Assembly (NCBI RefSeq): GCF_014655295.1
Contig: NZ_BNBI01000005.1
Coordinates: 434,001-498,000 of the forward strand
Source of the DNA: Streptomyces fumanus
GTDB lineage: Bacteria > Actinomycetota > Actinomycetes > Streptomycetales > Streptomycetaceae
Direction: 5' to 3'
Length of the DNA stretch: 64,000 nucleotides
Of this stretch, positions 25,837 through 37,400 are shown one piece after another (position 1 is the first letter of the stretch; every line of letters starts with the position of its first letter). Position numbers and translations under genes: made by a program. The notes beneath the pieces were generated by a model, which saw nothing but the letters and a program-made list of their open reading frames with translations, was not told the DNA's origin and did no database searches.

Positions 25837-28800
25837 ATGTCACTCCAGGAGGACGGACGTCGACCGCTGTCGGGGGCCCAGGAGGGCCTCTGGTACGCCG
25901 GCCGGCTGGCACCGGACAGCGCCGCGTACAACACGGCGGAGGCGGTGGAGGTCCACGGGCCCCTCGACACCGGCCTGTTCGAGACCGCGCTGCGCCGCAC
26001 CGTCGCCGAGGCCGACACCTTCGCCCTGCGTTTCACCGACACCGACGACGGCCCCGCCTGCCACCGCGCCCCGGACGCGGACGACTGGCCCCTGCACCGG
26101 GTCGACGTCAGCGACGCCGGCGACCCCGAGGCCGCCGCGTGGGCGCACGTCCGCGCGGAACTCGCCGCCCCCGCCGACCTGGACAAGGGCCCGCTGTTCT
26201 CGCACACCTTGCTGACCCTGGCCCCCGACCGGTTCCTCTGGCTGCTCCGCGCCCACCACATCCTGCTCGACGGCTACAGCTACAAGCTCCTCGGACGGCG
26301 CCTGGCCGAGACGTACAACGCGCTGGCCGAGGGCCGCGACCCGGAGCCCTGCCGGTTCGCCCCGGTGGCCGGGCTCCAGCAGCAGGAGGCGGCCTACCGG
26401 GCCTCCGAGGCGTACGTCCGCGACCGCGACCACTGGGCCGGACGGCTGGCCGGACTGCCCGAACCCGCCCGGCTCACCTCCCGCACCGCCGCCCCCGCCG
26501 CCCCCTTCCTGCGCCGCACCGCCGACCTGGCGCCCGAACGGGCCGGCGCCCTGACCGCCGCCGCCACCCGGCTCGGCGTCTCGCGCACCGACCTGCTGAC
26601 CGCCGCCACCGCCGCCTACCTGCACCGGATGACCGGCGCCGGGGACCTGGTGCTCGGCCTGGCCACCATGAGCCGCCTCGGCAGCGCCGCCCTGCGCACC
26701 CCCGGCACCGCCTCCGACATCCTCCCGCTGCGGGTGGCCGCCGCCCCCGACACCACCGTCGCGGAGCTGACGCGAGCCGTCGCCGAGGAACTGAGGGCAC
26801 TGCGCCGGCACCAGCGCTACCGGGGCGAGTTCCTCCGCCGCGACCTGGGCCTGCTCGGCACCGGGCGGCGCCTGTACGGGCCGGTGCTCAACATCGTCCC
26901 GTTCGACGAGTCCCTGGTCCTCGGCGGCCACCCCACCACCTGGCACCACCTGTCCGGCGGGGCGGTCGACGACCTCCAGATCTCGGTCCGGCCCGGCACC
27001 CGCCCCGGCGGGCTCTGGCTCGCCTTCGACGCCAACCCCGCCCTGTACGAGGAGGCCGAACTCGCCCTGCACCGCGACCGGTTCCTCGCCCTGCTGGACC
27101 GACTGGCCCAGGCCGCGCCGGACACCCCGCTGCGCGACCTGGACCTGCTGCTGCCGGGCGAGCACCCCTGCGACACCCCCGTCCGTACGTATCCCGTGCG
27201 GCGGACCCTCACCGAGCTGTTCGAGGAGCGGGCGGCGGCCGGACCCGAGCGGACCGCCGTCGTCTGCGGGGACCAGCGGCTCACCTACGCGGAACTCAAC
27301 GCCGGCGCCAACCGGCTGGCCCGGCTGCTGACCGAACGCGGCGCCGGACCCGGCCGGGTGGTGGCGCTGGCCCTGGAGCGCGGGCCGCGGCTGCTGCCCG
27401 CCCTGCTCGCCGTCCTCAAGACCGGCGCGGCCTACCTGCCCCTGGACCCCGGCCACCCGGCCGAGCGGCTCCGGCTGGTCGTCGAGGACACGGCACCCGT
27501 GGTCCTGGTCGCCGAGGGCCCGCACCCGGCCGGGGACACGGTCCCCGTGGTCCGCCTGGACGACCCCGCCGTCACCGCGGACCTGGCCCGCCGCTGCGCC
27601 GCCGACCTGACCGACGCCGACCGGCACGGGCCGACGAGCCCGGCCGACACCGCGTACATCATCCACACCTCCGGCTCCACCGGCCGCCCCAAGGGCGTGC
27701 CCGTCCCGCACGCCAACGTGGTGCGGCTGTTCGAGGCCGCGGCCGGGCACTTCGGCTTCGGCGCCGACGACGTGTGGACGCTGTTCCACTCGTACGCCTT
27801 CGACTTCTCGGTGTGGGAGATCTGGGGCGCCCTGCTGCACGGCGGGCGGCTCGTCGTCGTCCCGTACGCGGTCAGCCGCTCGCCGGGGGAGTTCCTGGAC
27901 CTGCTGCACCGGGAGGGCGTCACCGTCCTCAACCAGACCCCCTCGGCGTTCGAGCAGTTGATCGACGCCGACCGGGAGCGGGGCGGCGACAGCGGCGCGT
28001 TGCGGTACGTCGTCCTCGGCGGGGAGGCGCTGCGTCCGGCGCGCCTGCGGCCCTGGGCCGACCGGCACGGCCTGGACCGTCCGGCGCTGGTCAACATGTA
28101 CGGCATCACCGAGACCACCGTCCACGTCACCCACCACCGCCTCACCCGGGCCGACCTGGACGACCCGCGCCGCGGCAGTGTCATCGGCACCCCGCTCGCC
28201 GACCTCAGGGTCCACCTGCTCGACGCCGGGGGCCGCCCGGTGCCGCCCGGCGCCACCGGCGAGATGTACGTCTCCGGCGCCGGGGTCGCGGGCGGCTACC
28301 TGAACCGGCCCGAGCTGACCGCCGAACGCTTCCTCGACGACCCCTTCGGCCCGCCCGGCACCCGCATGTACCGCTCGGGCGACCTGGCGCGGCGCCGCCC
28401 CGACGGCACCCTGGACTACCTGGGCCGGGCCGACGCGCAGGTGCAGCTCCGCGGCTTCCGCGTCGAGCCCGGCGAGATCGAGGCCGTCCTCGCCGCCCAC
28501 CCCGGCGTCACCCGGGCCGCCGTCGTGGTCCGCCGCGCCGACCACGGCGCCCAGCAGCTCGTCGCCTACGCGGTGCCCTCCGGCGACCGCCCGGTCGACC
28601 CCGCCGAGCTGCGCGCCCACGCCGCCACCCACCTGCCCGAGCACATGGTCCCGGCCGCCTGCGTCCTGGTCGGCACCCTGCCGCTGACCGCCAACGGCAA
28701 GCTCGACACCGCCGCGCTGCCCGCCCCCGACTTCACCGCCGCCGCCTCCGGCACCCGCCCGGCCGACCGTCAACAGGCGTTGGTGTGCGGCCTGTTCGAG

Positions 28801-31800
28801 GACGTGCTCAAGCTGCCCCGGGACACCGTGGGCACCGACGCCAACTTCTTCGACCTGGGCGGCGACTCCCTGCTCGCCACCCGACTGCTGGCCGGGCTGC
28901 GGCACGCCACCGGCGCCGAGATCCCCATCACCGCCCTGTTCGAGACCCCCACCCCGGCCGCCCTCGCCCGGCGGCTCACCCTGCCCGGCACCACCGCCGC
29001 GCCGCGCCCGGCCCTCGGCCAGGCGGTACGCCCGGAACGGGTGCCGCTGTCCTTCGCACAGGAAGGCATGTGGTTCCTCGACCGGCTCGGCGAGGGCGCC
29101 GCCACCTACCACATCCCGCTCGTCGTCCCCCTGGACGCCGACGTCGACCCCGAGGCGCTCCAGGCGGCCCTCGGCGACCTGACCGACCGCCACGAGAGCC
29201 TGCGGACGGTCTTCGCCGAGCACGACGGCGTGCCCCACCAGCGCATCCTGCCGCCGGGACAGGCCCGCCCGCGCCTGCGCCGCGTGGACTGCCCGGCCAC
29301 CGAGACCGCCGCCCACGTCACCGCCGCTCTGCGGCACCGCTTCGACCTCACCGCCGACCTCCCCCTCGCCGCCTGGCTGCTGGGCACCGGCACCGACCGG
29401 ACCCTGCTGCTCGTGCTGCACCACAGCGCGGCCGACGGCTGGTCGCTGCGCCCCCTCGCCGACGACCTGAGCACCGCCTACGCCGCCCGCCGCGCCGGCC
29501 GCGCCCCCGAGTGGCCCCCGCTGCCCGTCCAGTACGCCGACTACGCCCTGTGGCAGCGGGCCCTGCTGGCCCCCGGACCGGACGGCCCCGGACGACTGGA
29601 GCGGCTGACCGAGCACTGGTGCACGGCGCTGGCCGGTCTGCCCGAGGAGTGCACCCTGCCCGGCGACCGGCCCCGGCCCGCCGCGCCGCGCGGCACCGGC
29701 GCACACGTGGAGACCGCCGTCGACGCCGCCCTGCACCGGGAGCTGCTGGGCCTGGCCGACCGGGAGGGCGCCAGCCTGTTCATGGTGCTGCACGCCGCCG
29801 TCGGCGCCCTGCTCACCCGCTGCGGCGCCGGCCAGGACATCGTCCTCGGCACCCCCGTCGCCGGCCGCACCGACCCCGCCCTGGACCCGCTGATCGGCCT
29901 GGTCACCAACACCGTGGTGGTGCGCGCCGACACCTCCGGCGACCCCGCCTTCCGCGACCTGCTCGCCCGGTCGCGCACCGCCGCCCTGGCCGCCCTGGAC
30001 CACCAGGACCTGCCCTTCGACCGGCTCGTCGAGGTCCTCAACCCGCCCCGCAGGCCCGGCCGGCACCCCCTGTTCCAGGTCATGCTGGCCCTGCAGAACA
30101 ACGAGCCCGCCGTGCTCCGGCTCGACGGCACCCGCACCCGGCTGCGGCCCACCGCCACCGGCACCGCCAAGTTCGACCTCTTCGTCGACGTCCTGGAACG
30201 GCACACCCCCGACGGCACCCCCGACGGCCTCACCCTGCACCTCGAGTACGCCACCGACCTGTACGACACCGCGACGGCCGAGGCGTTCGCCCACGCCCTG
30301 CGCGAGACCCTGCGCACGGTCAGCGCCGACCCCGGCACCCGGCTCGGGCGGCTCCCGGCCCTCCCCGCCCGGACCGCCGCCCCGGGCCCCGGCCCCGCCG
30401 CACTGGAGGACACCGCCCGGTCCGTGCCCGGCATCCGCGACGCCCACGCCCTGCCCGGCGCCGACGGCGGCACGCCCCGCCTGTACGTGGTGCCCGGCCG
30501 CGCGGACGCCGCCGAACGCGTCGAGGACGCGCTGCGCCGGGCCGGCCACGACACCGTCCGGGTCACCGCCGTCAACACCCTGCCCCGGCACGACGACGGC
30601 ACCCTCGACACCGAGGCGCTGCGCGCCCTGCCCGCCGTCGACCGCGCCGCCGCCGACACCTGGCGGCGGACCCTGGCCCGCCTCCCCGGCGTCACCGCCG
30701 CCGAGGTGACCGCCGAGGACGCCCCCGGGGAGCTCGGCCGCCGCCACACCGGCCTGCCCGGCCGCGCGCCCGCACCCGCCGCCCCGGCCGCCGGCCGCGC
30801 CGGCCGCGCCTCGGCCGTCCCCGCGCTCAGCGAGGGCCCCGCCCTGGCCGAACCGTCCGTGCCGGACTGGGCGACGGCCCTGCGCCGCGCCGCCGAACGG
30901 GACCAGGGCGACATCGTCCACGTACACGCCGACGGCAGCGAGCACCGGCGCGACTACGCCTCGCTGATCGCGGAGGCGTCCCGGGTGCTGGCCGGGCTGC
31001 GCCGGGCCGGACTGCGCCCCGGCGACCAGGTGATCCTCCAGTGCGACGCCACCGAGGACTTCCTCGCCGTGCTGTGGGGCTGCGTCCTCGGCGGCTTCGT
31101 CGCCGTCCCGCTGACCGTCCCCGCCTCCTACGACACCCCCTCCGCGGCGCTGACCAAGCTGGAGGGCATCTGGCGGATGCTGGGCCGCCCCTGGGTCGTG
31201 TGCTCCGCGCCCCTGGCGGCCGGGCTGCGCGGTCTGGCCGCCCGCCAGGACGGACCCGCGATGCGGCTGACCACCGCCGACGACCTGCGCGAGGCACCCG
31301 AGGACCAGGACTGGCACCCCGCCCGGCCCGACGACCTCCTGCTGCTGCTGATGACCTCCGGCAGCACCGGCCTGCCCAAGGCGGTGCGGCTCACCCACCG
31401 CAACGTGCTGACCCGCTCCGCCGCCACCGAGCAGATGAACGGCCTCGGCCCGGCCGACGTCTCCCTCAACTGGATCCCGCTCGACCACGTCACCGGCGTG
31501 GTGATGTTCCACCTGCGGGACGTCTACCTGGGCTGCCGCCAGATCCACGCCCCCACCTCGTACGTCCTGCAGGACCCGCTGCGCTGGATGGACCTCGCCG
31601 ACCGCCACCGGGTCACCGTCACCTGGGCGCCCAACTTCGCCTTCGGGCTGCTCGCCGAGGAGTCCCACCGGTTCACCGGCCGGATGTGGGACCTGTCGCC
31701 GATGCGGCTGGTGATGAACGCCGGCGAGGTCGTCGTGGCCTCCGCCGCCCGCCGGTTCCTGCACGCCCTGGAGCCGTACGGCCTGCCGCAGGACGTGATG

Positions 31801-34437
31801 CACCCCGGCTGGGGCATGTCCGAGACCTGCTCGGTGGTCACCGACGCCGTGCTGCCCGCCGCCCCCGCCCCCGACGAGGGCACGTTCGTGAGCTGCGGCC
31901 TGCCCTACCCCGGGTTCGCCATGCGGATCGTCGACGAGCAAGGCGCCCTCCTCACCGAGGGCGAGGCGGGCCGCTTCCAGGTCCGCGGCACCTCCGTCAC
32001 CGGCGGCTACCACGACAACCCGGCGGCCAACGCCGAGGCGTTCACCGAGGACGGCTGGTTCGACACCGGCGACCTGGCGTTCCTGCGCGACGGCGAGCTG
32101 TACATCACCGGCCGCGCCAAGGACGTCATCATCGTCAACGGCGTCAACCACTACAGTCACGAGATCGAGGCGTGCGTCGAGGAACTGCCCTGCGTGGAAC
32201 GGAGCTTCACCGCCGCCGTCGCGGTCCGCACCGACCCCGCCTCGCCCACCGACGAACTCGCCCTCTTCGTCCACCTCGGCCCCGAGGTCACCGCCGACGC
32301 CCTGCGCGAGATCGCCGGCAAGGTCACCCGGGAGATCGGCGTCAGCCCCGCCTTCCTCGTCCCCGTCGAACGGGACGCGATCCCCAAGACCGAGATCGGC
32401 AAGATCCAGCGCACCAAGCTGCGCAAGGGCTTCGAGGCCGGCGCCTTCGACGAGGAGGTGCGCCGCGCCCAAGTGCTGCTGGGCACCGCCGCCACCGTGC
32501 CCGACTGGTTCCTCCGCCCGGTCTGGCAGCGCGCACATCGGCCCCGCGCCGCGTCCCTGCCCGGCCGGCACACCCTCGTCCTCACCGGCGGCGACCCCCG
32601 CGGCCGGCGGCTCGCCGACCGGCTCGCCGACGCGCTGCGGGCCGACGGCGGCCGGTGCACGGTGGTCACCGACGGAACCCCGTACACCCGGACCGACGCC
32701 GCCCGCTACCGGCTCCGCACCGGCGAGGAGACCGAACTCGCCGAGCTGCTGCGGCGGTTGGACGACGACCAGCGGCCGGTCGACGCCGTCGTCCGCCTCG
32801 CCTCACCGCACGGCACCGACGCCCCGGACGACGACACGGACACGCTCGGCCTGCTCGCCCTGGCCCGCGCCCTCACCGCCCGGCCGGGCACACCCCGACC
32901 GACCGACCTGCTGTACGTGACGGCCGGCGCCCAGGCGGTACGCCCCGGCGACCGTCCGCACCCCGCGCACGCCATGGCGGGCGCCCTGCTCAAGTCGCTG
33001 GCGGAGGAGTCCGGCCACCTGCGCGGCCGGCACCTCGACCTCGACCCGGACGACGCCGACCCGCTGCCCGTCCTGCTGGCCGAGGCGGCCGCCCGCTCCG
33101 ACGACGCCGACGTGGCCTACCGCGACGGGCACCGGCACGTACGCCGCCTCGCACCGCTGCCCGACACACCGCCCCGCGCCGCCACCCCCGCACCCGACGG
33201 ATTCACCCTGATCACCGGCGGACTGGGCGGTGTCGGCACCGAACTGGCGGCCCATCTGCTGCGCACCCCCGGCACCAAACTGCTCATCACCGGCCGCACC
33301 CCGGCCGAGGTCCCGCCGCACCTGCGCGAGCTGGGCGAGGTCCGCTACGCCCGCGCCGACGTCACCGACGAACACCAGGTACGGGCCGCGATCGACGCGG
33401 CCGGCCGGGCCTGGGGCGTGCCCCTGACCTCCGTACTGCACCTGGCCGGCACCCTCGTCGAACGCCCCGTCGCCGACCTCGACACCGCCACCTGGCAGCG
33501 GGCGCTCGCCGCGAAGGCGCGCGGCGCGTGGACGCTGCACCGCGTCACCGCCGACCACCCCGTCACCTCCTTCGTCACCTTCTCCTCGGTCAACGGCTAC
33601 TTCGGCGGTGCCATGAACGCCGCCTACGCCGCCGCCAACGCCTTCCTGGACGCCCTCGCCGGGTACCGCCGCGCCCTCGGCCTGCCCGCGCAGTCGCTGG
33701 CCTGGAGCATGTGGCGGGAACGGGGCATGAGCCGCGGCTACCGGTTCACGGCGCTCACCGAGGCCCGCGGCTACCGGCTGCTCGACCTCCCCGCCGCGCT
33801 GCGCTCCTTCGACCTCGCCCGGGCCCTGGACGCACCGCACCTGCTGATCGGCGCGGACCGCGGCGCCCCCTGGGTGCGCAGCCACGTGACCGCGCCGGTC
33901 CGCCAGGTGCGCCGGCTCGCCGCCCGCGTCGGCCTGGAGGACGGCGCCGACCTCGGCGCCCTGTACCGCGCGGCGGCCGACGGGGCCCGCGCGGCCGGGC
34001 TGCCCGACGAGGGCTGGACGCTGCGCTCGGCCGGGACCGGCACGCCCCGCGACCGGGCGGACGGCGAGCGGGACCCGCGGGAGCTGGAGGCCCGGCTCGC
34101 CGAGGTGTGGTGCGGTGTCCTGGGCCGGGACCGGGTGGACCGGGACGAGAACTTCTTCGACCTGGGCGGCAACTCGCTGCTGCTGGTGACCGCCCAGTCC
34201 GCCGTCAACCGCGCGTTCGGCACCGACCTGTCGGTGGTCGACCTGTTCGCCCACCCCACCGTGCGGGACCTGGCCCGCCACCTGGCGGCCCTCGGCGCCG
34301 CCCCGGTGGCGGACGCCGGCCGGCCGGCACCGGGGGAGTCCGGCGGCCTGGACCGCGCCAAGGAACAAGCACAGCGCCGGCGCGCGGCCCGCGCCCGCCG
34401 CACCGCCCGGCACGGGAAGGACCGAGGCCATGCCTGA
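25837..34437 (+). CDS. antC: NRPS AntC: C-A(Thr)-T-C-AMP-ligase-KR-T
   Basis: This 2866-residue cytoplasmic megasynthase starts at ATG 25837 (GAGGG eight bases upstream). C1 (about 8-435) resembles the EntF-type domain that takes an aryl starter, with HHILLDG at 140-146. A1 (about 456-960) has pocket residues D-F-W-N-V-G-M-V-H-K, the threonine code. T1 has DSL with Ser1011. C2 (about 1068-1508) has HHSAADG at 1195-1201. A 165-residue linker follows that ends in an A10-like remnant (TLPRHDDGTLDTEALRALP). The second activating domain (about 1675-2195, TSGSTGLPKAVRLTHRN) is of the FAAL/CAL type rather than an ordinary A domain. KR (about 2450-2640) has GGLGGVG and YAAAN. T2 has Ser2780. In antimycin this module loads pyruvate and reduces it to lactate. 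Confidence 0.9.
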   Translation: MSLQEDGRRPLSGAQEGLWYAGRLAPDSAAYNTAEAVEVHGPLDTGLFETALRRTVAEADTFALRFTDTDDGPACHRAPDADDWPLHRVDVSDAGDPEAAAWAHVRAELAAPADLDKGPLFSHTLLTLAPDRFLWLLRAHHILLDGYSYKLLGRRLAETYNALAEGRDPEPCRFAPVAGLQQQEAAYRASEAYVRDRDHWAGRLAGLPEPARLTSRTAAPAAPFLRRTADLAPERAGALTAAATRLGVSRTDLLTAATAAYLHRMTGAGDLVLGLATMSRLGSAALRTPGTASDILPLRVAAAPDTTVAELTRAVAEELRALRRHQRYRGEFLRRDLGLLGTGRRLYGPVLNIVPFDESLVLGGHPTTWHHLSGGAVDDLQISVRPGTRPGGLWLAFDANPALYEEAELALHRDRFLALLDRLAQAAPDTPLRDLDLLLPGEHPCDTPVRTYPVRRTLTELFEERAAAGPERTAVVCGDQRLTYAELNAGANRLARLLTERGAGPGRVVALALERGPRLLPALLAVLKTGAAYLPLDPGHPAERLRLVVEDTAPVVLVAEGPHPAGDTVPVVRLDDPAVTADLARRCAADLTDADRHGPTSPADTAYIIHTSGSTGRPKGVPVPHANVVRLFEAAAGHFGFGADDVWTLFHSYAFDFSVWEIWGALLHGGRLVVVPYAVSRSPGEFLDLLHREGVTVLNQTPSAFEQLIDADRERGGDSGALRYVVLGGEALRPARLRPWADRHGLDRPALVNMYGITETTVHVTHHRLTRADLDDPRRGSVIGTPLADLRVHLLDAGGRPVPPGATGEMYVSGAGVAGGYLNRPELTAERFLDDPFGPPGTRMYRSGDLARRRPDGTLDYLGRADAQVQLRGFRVEPGEIEAVLAAHPGVTRAAVVVRRADHGAQQLVAYAVPSGDRPVDPAELRAHAATHLPEHMVPAACVLVGTLPLTANGKLDTAALPAPDFTAAASGTRPADRQQALVCGLFEDVLKLPRDTVGTDANFFDLGGDSLLATRLLAGLRHATGAEIPITALFETPTPAALARRLTLPGTTAAPRPALGQAVRPERVPLSFAQEGMWFLDRLGEGAATYHIPLVVPLDADVDPEALQAALGDLTDRHESLRTVFAEHDGVPHQRILPPGQARPRLRRVDCPATETAAHVTAALRHRFDLTADLPLAAWLLGTGTDRTLLLVLHHSAADGWSLRPLADDLSTAYAARRAGRAPEWPPLPVQYADYALWQRALLAPGPDGPGRLERLTEHWCTALAGLPEECTLPGDRPRPAAPRGTGAHVETAVDAALHRELLGLADREGASLFMVLHAAVGALLTRCGAGQDIVLGTPVAGRTDPALDPLIGLVTNTVVVRADTSGDPAFRDLLARSRTAALAALDHQDLPFDRLVEVLNPPRRPGRHPLFQVMLALQNNEPAVLRLDGTRTRLRPTATGTAKFDLFVDVLERHTPDGTPDGLTLHLEYATDLYDTATAEAFAHALRETLRTVSADPGTRLGRLPALPARTAAPGPGPAALEDTARSVPGIRDAHALPGADGGTPRLYVVPGRADAAERVEDALRRAGHDTVRVTAVNTLPRHDDGTLDTEALRALPAVDRAAADTWRRTLARLPGVTAAEVTAEDAPGELGRRHTGLPGRAPAPAAPAAGRAGRASAVPALSEGPALAEPSVPDWATALRRAAERDQGDIVHVHADGSEHRRDYASLIAEASRVLAGLRRAGLRPGDQVILQCDATEDFLAVLWGCVLGGFVAVPLTVPASYDTPSAALTKLEGIWRMLGRPWVVCSAPLAAGLRGLAARQDGPAMRLTTADDLREAPEDQDWHPARPDDLLLLLMTSGSTGLPKAVRLTHRNVLTRSAATEQMNGLGPADVSLNWIPLDHVTGVVMFHLRDVYLGCRQIHAPTSYVLQDPLRWMDLADRHRVTVTWAPNFAFGLLAEESHRFTGRMWDLSPMRLVMNAGEVVVASAARRFLHALEPYGLPQDVMHPGWGMSETCSVVTDAVLPAAPAPDEGTFVSCGLPYPGFAMRIVDEQGALLTEGEAGRFQVRGTSVTGGYHDNPAANAEAFTEDGWFDTGDLAFLRDGELYITGRAKDVIIVNGVNHYSHEIEACVEELPCVERSFTAAVAVRTDPASPTDELALFVHLGPEVTADALREIAGKVTREIGVSPAFLVPVERDAIPKTEIGKIQRTKLRKGFEAGAFDEEVRRAQVLLGTAATVPDWFLRPVWQRAHRPRAASLPGRHTLVLTGGDPRGRRLADRLADALRADGGRCTVVTDGTPYTRTDAARYRLRTGEETELAELLRRLDDDQRPVDAVVRLASPHGTDAPDDDTDTLGLLALARALTARPGTPRPTDLLYVTAGAQAVRPGDRPHPAHAMAGALLKSLAEESGHLRGRHLDLDPDDADPLPVLLAEAAARSDDADVAYRDGHRHVRRLAPLPDTPPRAATPAPDGFTLITGGLGGVGTELAAHLLRTPGTKLLITGRTPAEVPPHLRELGEVRYARADVTDEHQVRAAIDAAGRAWGVPLTSVLHLAGTLVERPVADLDTATWQRALAAKARGAWTLHRVTADHPVTSFVTFSSVNGYFGGAMNAAYAAANAFLDALAGYRRALGLPAQSLAWSMWRERGMSRGYRFTALTEARGYRLLDLPAALRSFDLARALDAPHLLIGADRGAPWVRSHVTAPVRQVRRLAARVGLEDGADLGALYRAAADGARAAGLPDEGWTLRSAGTGTPRDRADGERDPRELEARLAEVWCGVLGRDRVDRDENFFDLGGNSLLLVTAQSAVNRAFGTDLSVVDLFAHPTVRDLARHLAALGAAPVADAGRPAPGESGGLDRAKEQAQRRRAARARRTARHGKDRGHA

Positions 34438-37400
34438 CGACACCGGCATCGACACCTACACGGACACCGGCATCGACACCGACGCGAGTGCGCCGTACGA
34501 CGAGGACCTCCCCGCCGTCGCCGTGATCGGCATGGCGGGGCGGTTCCCCGGCGCCGACGACCTGGACGCCTTCTGGGAGAACATCGCGGCCGGCCGGGAG
34601 TCGGTGCGCCCCGTCTCCGACGAGGAGTTCCTCGCCGCCGGCGGCGACCCCCGCGACCTCGACGACCCCACCCTCGTCCGCATGGCGTCGGTGGTGGAGG
34701 GCATCGACCGCTTCGACTCCGGGTTCTTCGGCTACACCCCCGCCGAGGCCGCCGTGGTCGACCCGCAGCAGCGGCTGCTCCTGGAGACCGCCTACCACGC
34801 CCTGGAGGACGCCGGCTGCCTCGGCGGGGACCGTACGGGCGAGGCGTTCGGCGTGTACGCGGGCGCCGGCGACAGCCGCTACTACCCGGCCCACGTGTAC
34901 CCCCGCTACGCCGGGCAGCCCGGCTCGGTCGAACTCGTGCACGCGGCCACCGCCAACTCCCTGGGCACCCTCGCCACCCGGGTCTCCTACGAACTGGGCC
35001 TGACCGGGCCGAGCGTGTCGCTGCAGACCGCCTGCTCCACCGCGCTGGTCGCCGTGCACACCGCCTGCCAGGACCTGCTCGACCACCGCTGCGACACCGC
35101 GCTGGCCGCCGCCGTCTCCCTCAACCCCTCGGCCGCGCTGGGCTACCGGCACGTCCCCGACGGCCCGTTCTCGCCCGACGGGCACTGCCGGGCCTTCGCC
35201 GCGGACGCGGCCGGCACCGCCTCCGGCGACGGTGTGGGAGCCGTCGTCCTCAAGCGCCTGGAGGACGCCCTGGCCGACGGCGACCGGATCCGGGCCGTCA
35301 TCCGGGGCAGCGCCGTCAACAACGACGGCCGCCGCAAGGTCGGCTTCAGCGCGCCCAGCGCCGCCGGGCAGACCGAGGTCGTGCTCGCTGCGCAGGCCCA
35401 GGCCGAGGTCGACGCCGGCACCATCGGCCTGGTCGAGGCGCACGGCACCGCCACCAAGCTCGGCGACCCCATCGAAGTGGCCGCGCTCTCCGAGGCGTTC
35501 CGGCAGAGCACCGGGCGGCGCGGCTTCTGCGCCCTGGGCTCGGTGAAGACCAACATCGGCCACCTCGGCGCGGCCGCCGGCATCGCCGGCCTGATCAAGG
35601 CGGTGCTCGCCCTGGAACACCGGAAGATCCCGCCGAGCCTGCACTTCGACCGGCCCAACCCGCTCATCGACTTCGCCTCCGGACCCTTCCGGGTGCCCAC
35701 GGAACTGGAGGACTGGCCCGCGGGCGAGCACCCCCGCCGGGCCGCCGTCAGCGCCCTCGGCATCGGCGGCACCAACGCCCACGTCGTCCTGGAGGAGGCC
35801 CCGCCCGCCGCCCCCGCCGCGCCCCGGCCGCCCCAGACCGGGCGCCGCCTGGTGCTGCCGCTGTCCGCGCGGACCGCCGGTGCCCTGCGCGGCCAGGCCG
35901 AGGCCCTCGCCCGCCACCTCGAACGCCGGCCCGACCTGCGCCTGGACGACATCGCGCACTCCCTGCGCACCGACCGGCCCGCGCTGCGCCACCGCCTCGC
36001 CGTCACCGCCGCCACCCGCGAGGAGGCCCTCGACGCGCTGCGCACCGCCGCGCCGGTCACCCCGCCGCTGTCCGACGAGCCCGCCCGGGTGGCCTTCCTG
36101 CTGCCGGGCGGCGGCACCCAGTACCCCGGCATGGGCGCCGGGCTGTACCGCGAGCACACCGTCTACCGGGACACCGTCGACGAGTGCGCCCGCATCCTGC
36201 GGCCCGCGCTCGGCGCCGATGTGCGCACCGCCCTCTTCGAGGACCCGCGGCCCGACGACACCGCCGCGTTCCTCGGCCTGGTCGTCACCCAGTACGCCCT
36301 GGCCCGCACCCTCATCGAGCAGGGCGTCCGCCCGGACGCGCTGATCGGCCACTCCCTGGGCGAGTACACGGCGGCCTGCCTGGCCGGGGTGATCGACCTG
36401 GCCGACATGCTGCCCCTGGTCACCGAGCGCATCCGGCTGATCCGCTCGGCCGGCGGCGCCACGGTCGGCGTGGCCGCCCCCGCCGGGGAGATCAGGCCGC
36501 TGCTGGACGACGAGCTGTCCCTGGCCGCCGACAACGGCCCGAACGCCTGCACGGTCGCCGGGCACCCCGCCGCCGTCGACCGCTTCGAGGCCGAACTCAC
36601 CCGCCGGGGCGTGCCGTTCCGCAGGCTGCGCATCCCGGCCGCCGCCCACTCCCACGTCCTCGACCCGGTCCTGCCCGCCTTCGAGGCCCACCTGAGCCGG
36701 GTCGCGCTGCGCCCGCCGCGCGTCCCGTACGTCACCAACGTCACCGGCACCTGGGTCACCGACGACCGCGCCACCTCCGTACGGCACTGGCTCGACCACA
36801 CCCGGAACACCGTGCGGTTCGCCGACGGCATCACCGCCCTGTGGGACCGGCTGCGCCCCGTGCTGGTCGAGATCGGGCCCGGCGACACCCTGACCAAGCT
36901 CGCCGCCGCCGGGCTCGGCGACGCGGCGCCCGTCACGGTGACCACCATGCGGCACGCCAAGGCCGAGGCGTCCGACGGCTTCGTCCTCGCCGAGGCGCTG
37001 GGCCGCCTGTGGAGCGCGGGCGTCGACACCGCCCTCCCACCGGTCCCGGGCACCCCCCGCCGCGCCCCGCTCCCGCCGTACGCCTTCGAACGGCACCGGC
37101 ACTGGATCGACGCCCCCGGCGCCCGTACCGACCCCGCCGCCCCCGACACCCCGGCCGCCGCCGAACCCGCCGCGGACCTCGCCCCCCGGCCCCGGCTCAC
37201 CACCGAGCACGTACCGCCGCGCTCCCCGCGCGAGGCGGCCGTCGCCCGACTGTGGGAGGAGACCCTCGGCATCGGCGGCATCGGTGTGCACGACAACTTC
37301 TTCGACCTCGGCGGCGACTCGATGCGGGCCGTGCTGCTGGCCGGGCGCCTGCGCCGGGCCGGGGTCCTGGACATTCCGGCGGCGGAGCTGATGGCCGCGC

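Noticed and set aside
25840..32571. 2243-codon open frame antisense to antC
   Set aside because: Composition (Gly/Val/Gln-rich, no domains) and perfect registration with the third-position GC of antC show it is a shadow frame; all real NRPS motifs are on the plus strand.
25830..34526. Second long plus-strand frame over antC
   Set aside because: Arg/Pro/Gly-rich out-of-frame reading without motifs; the NRPS domains are in the 25837 frame.
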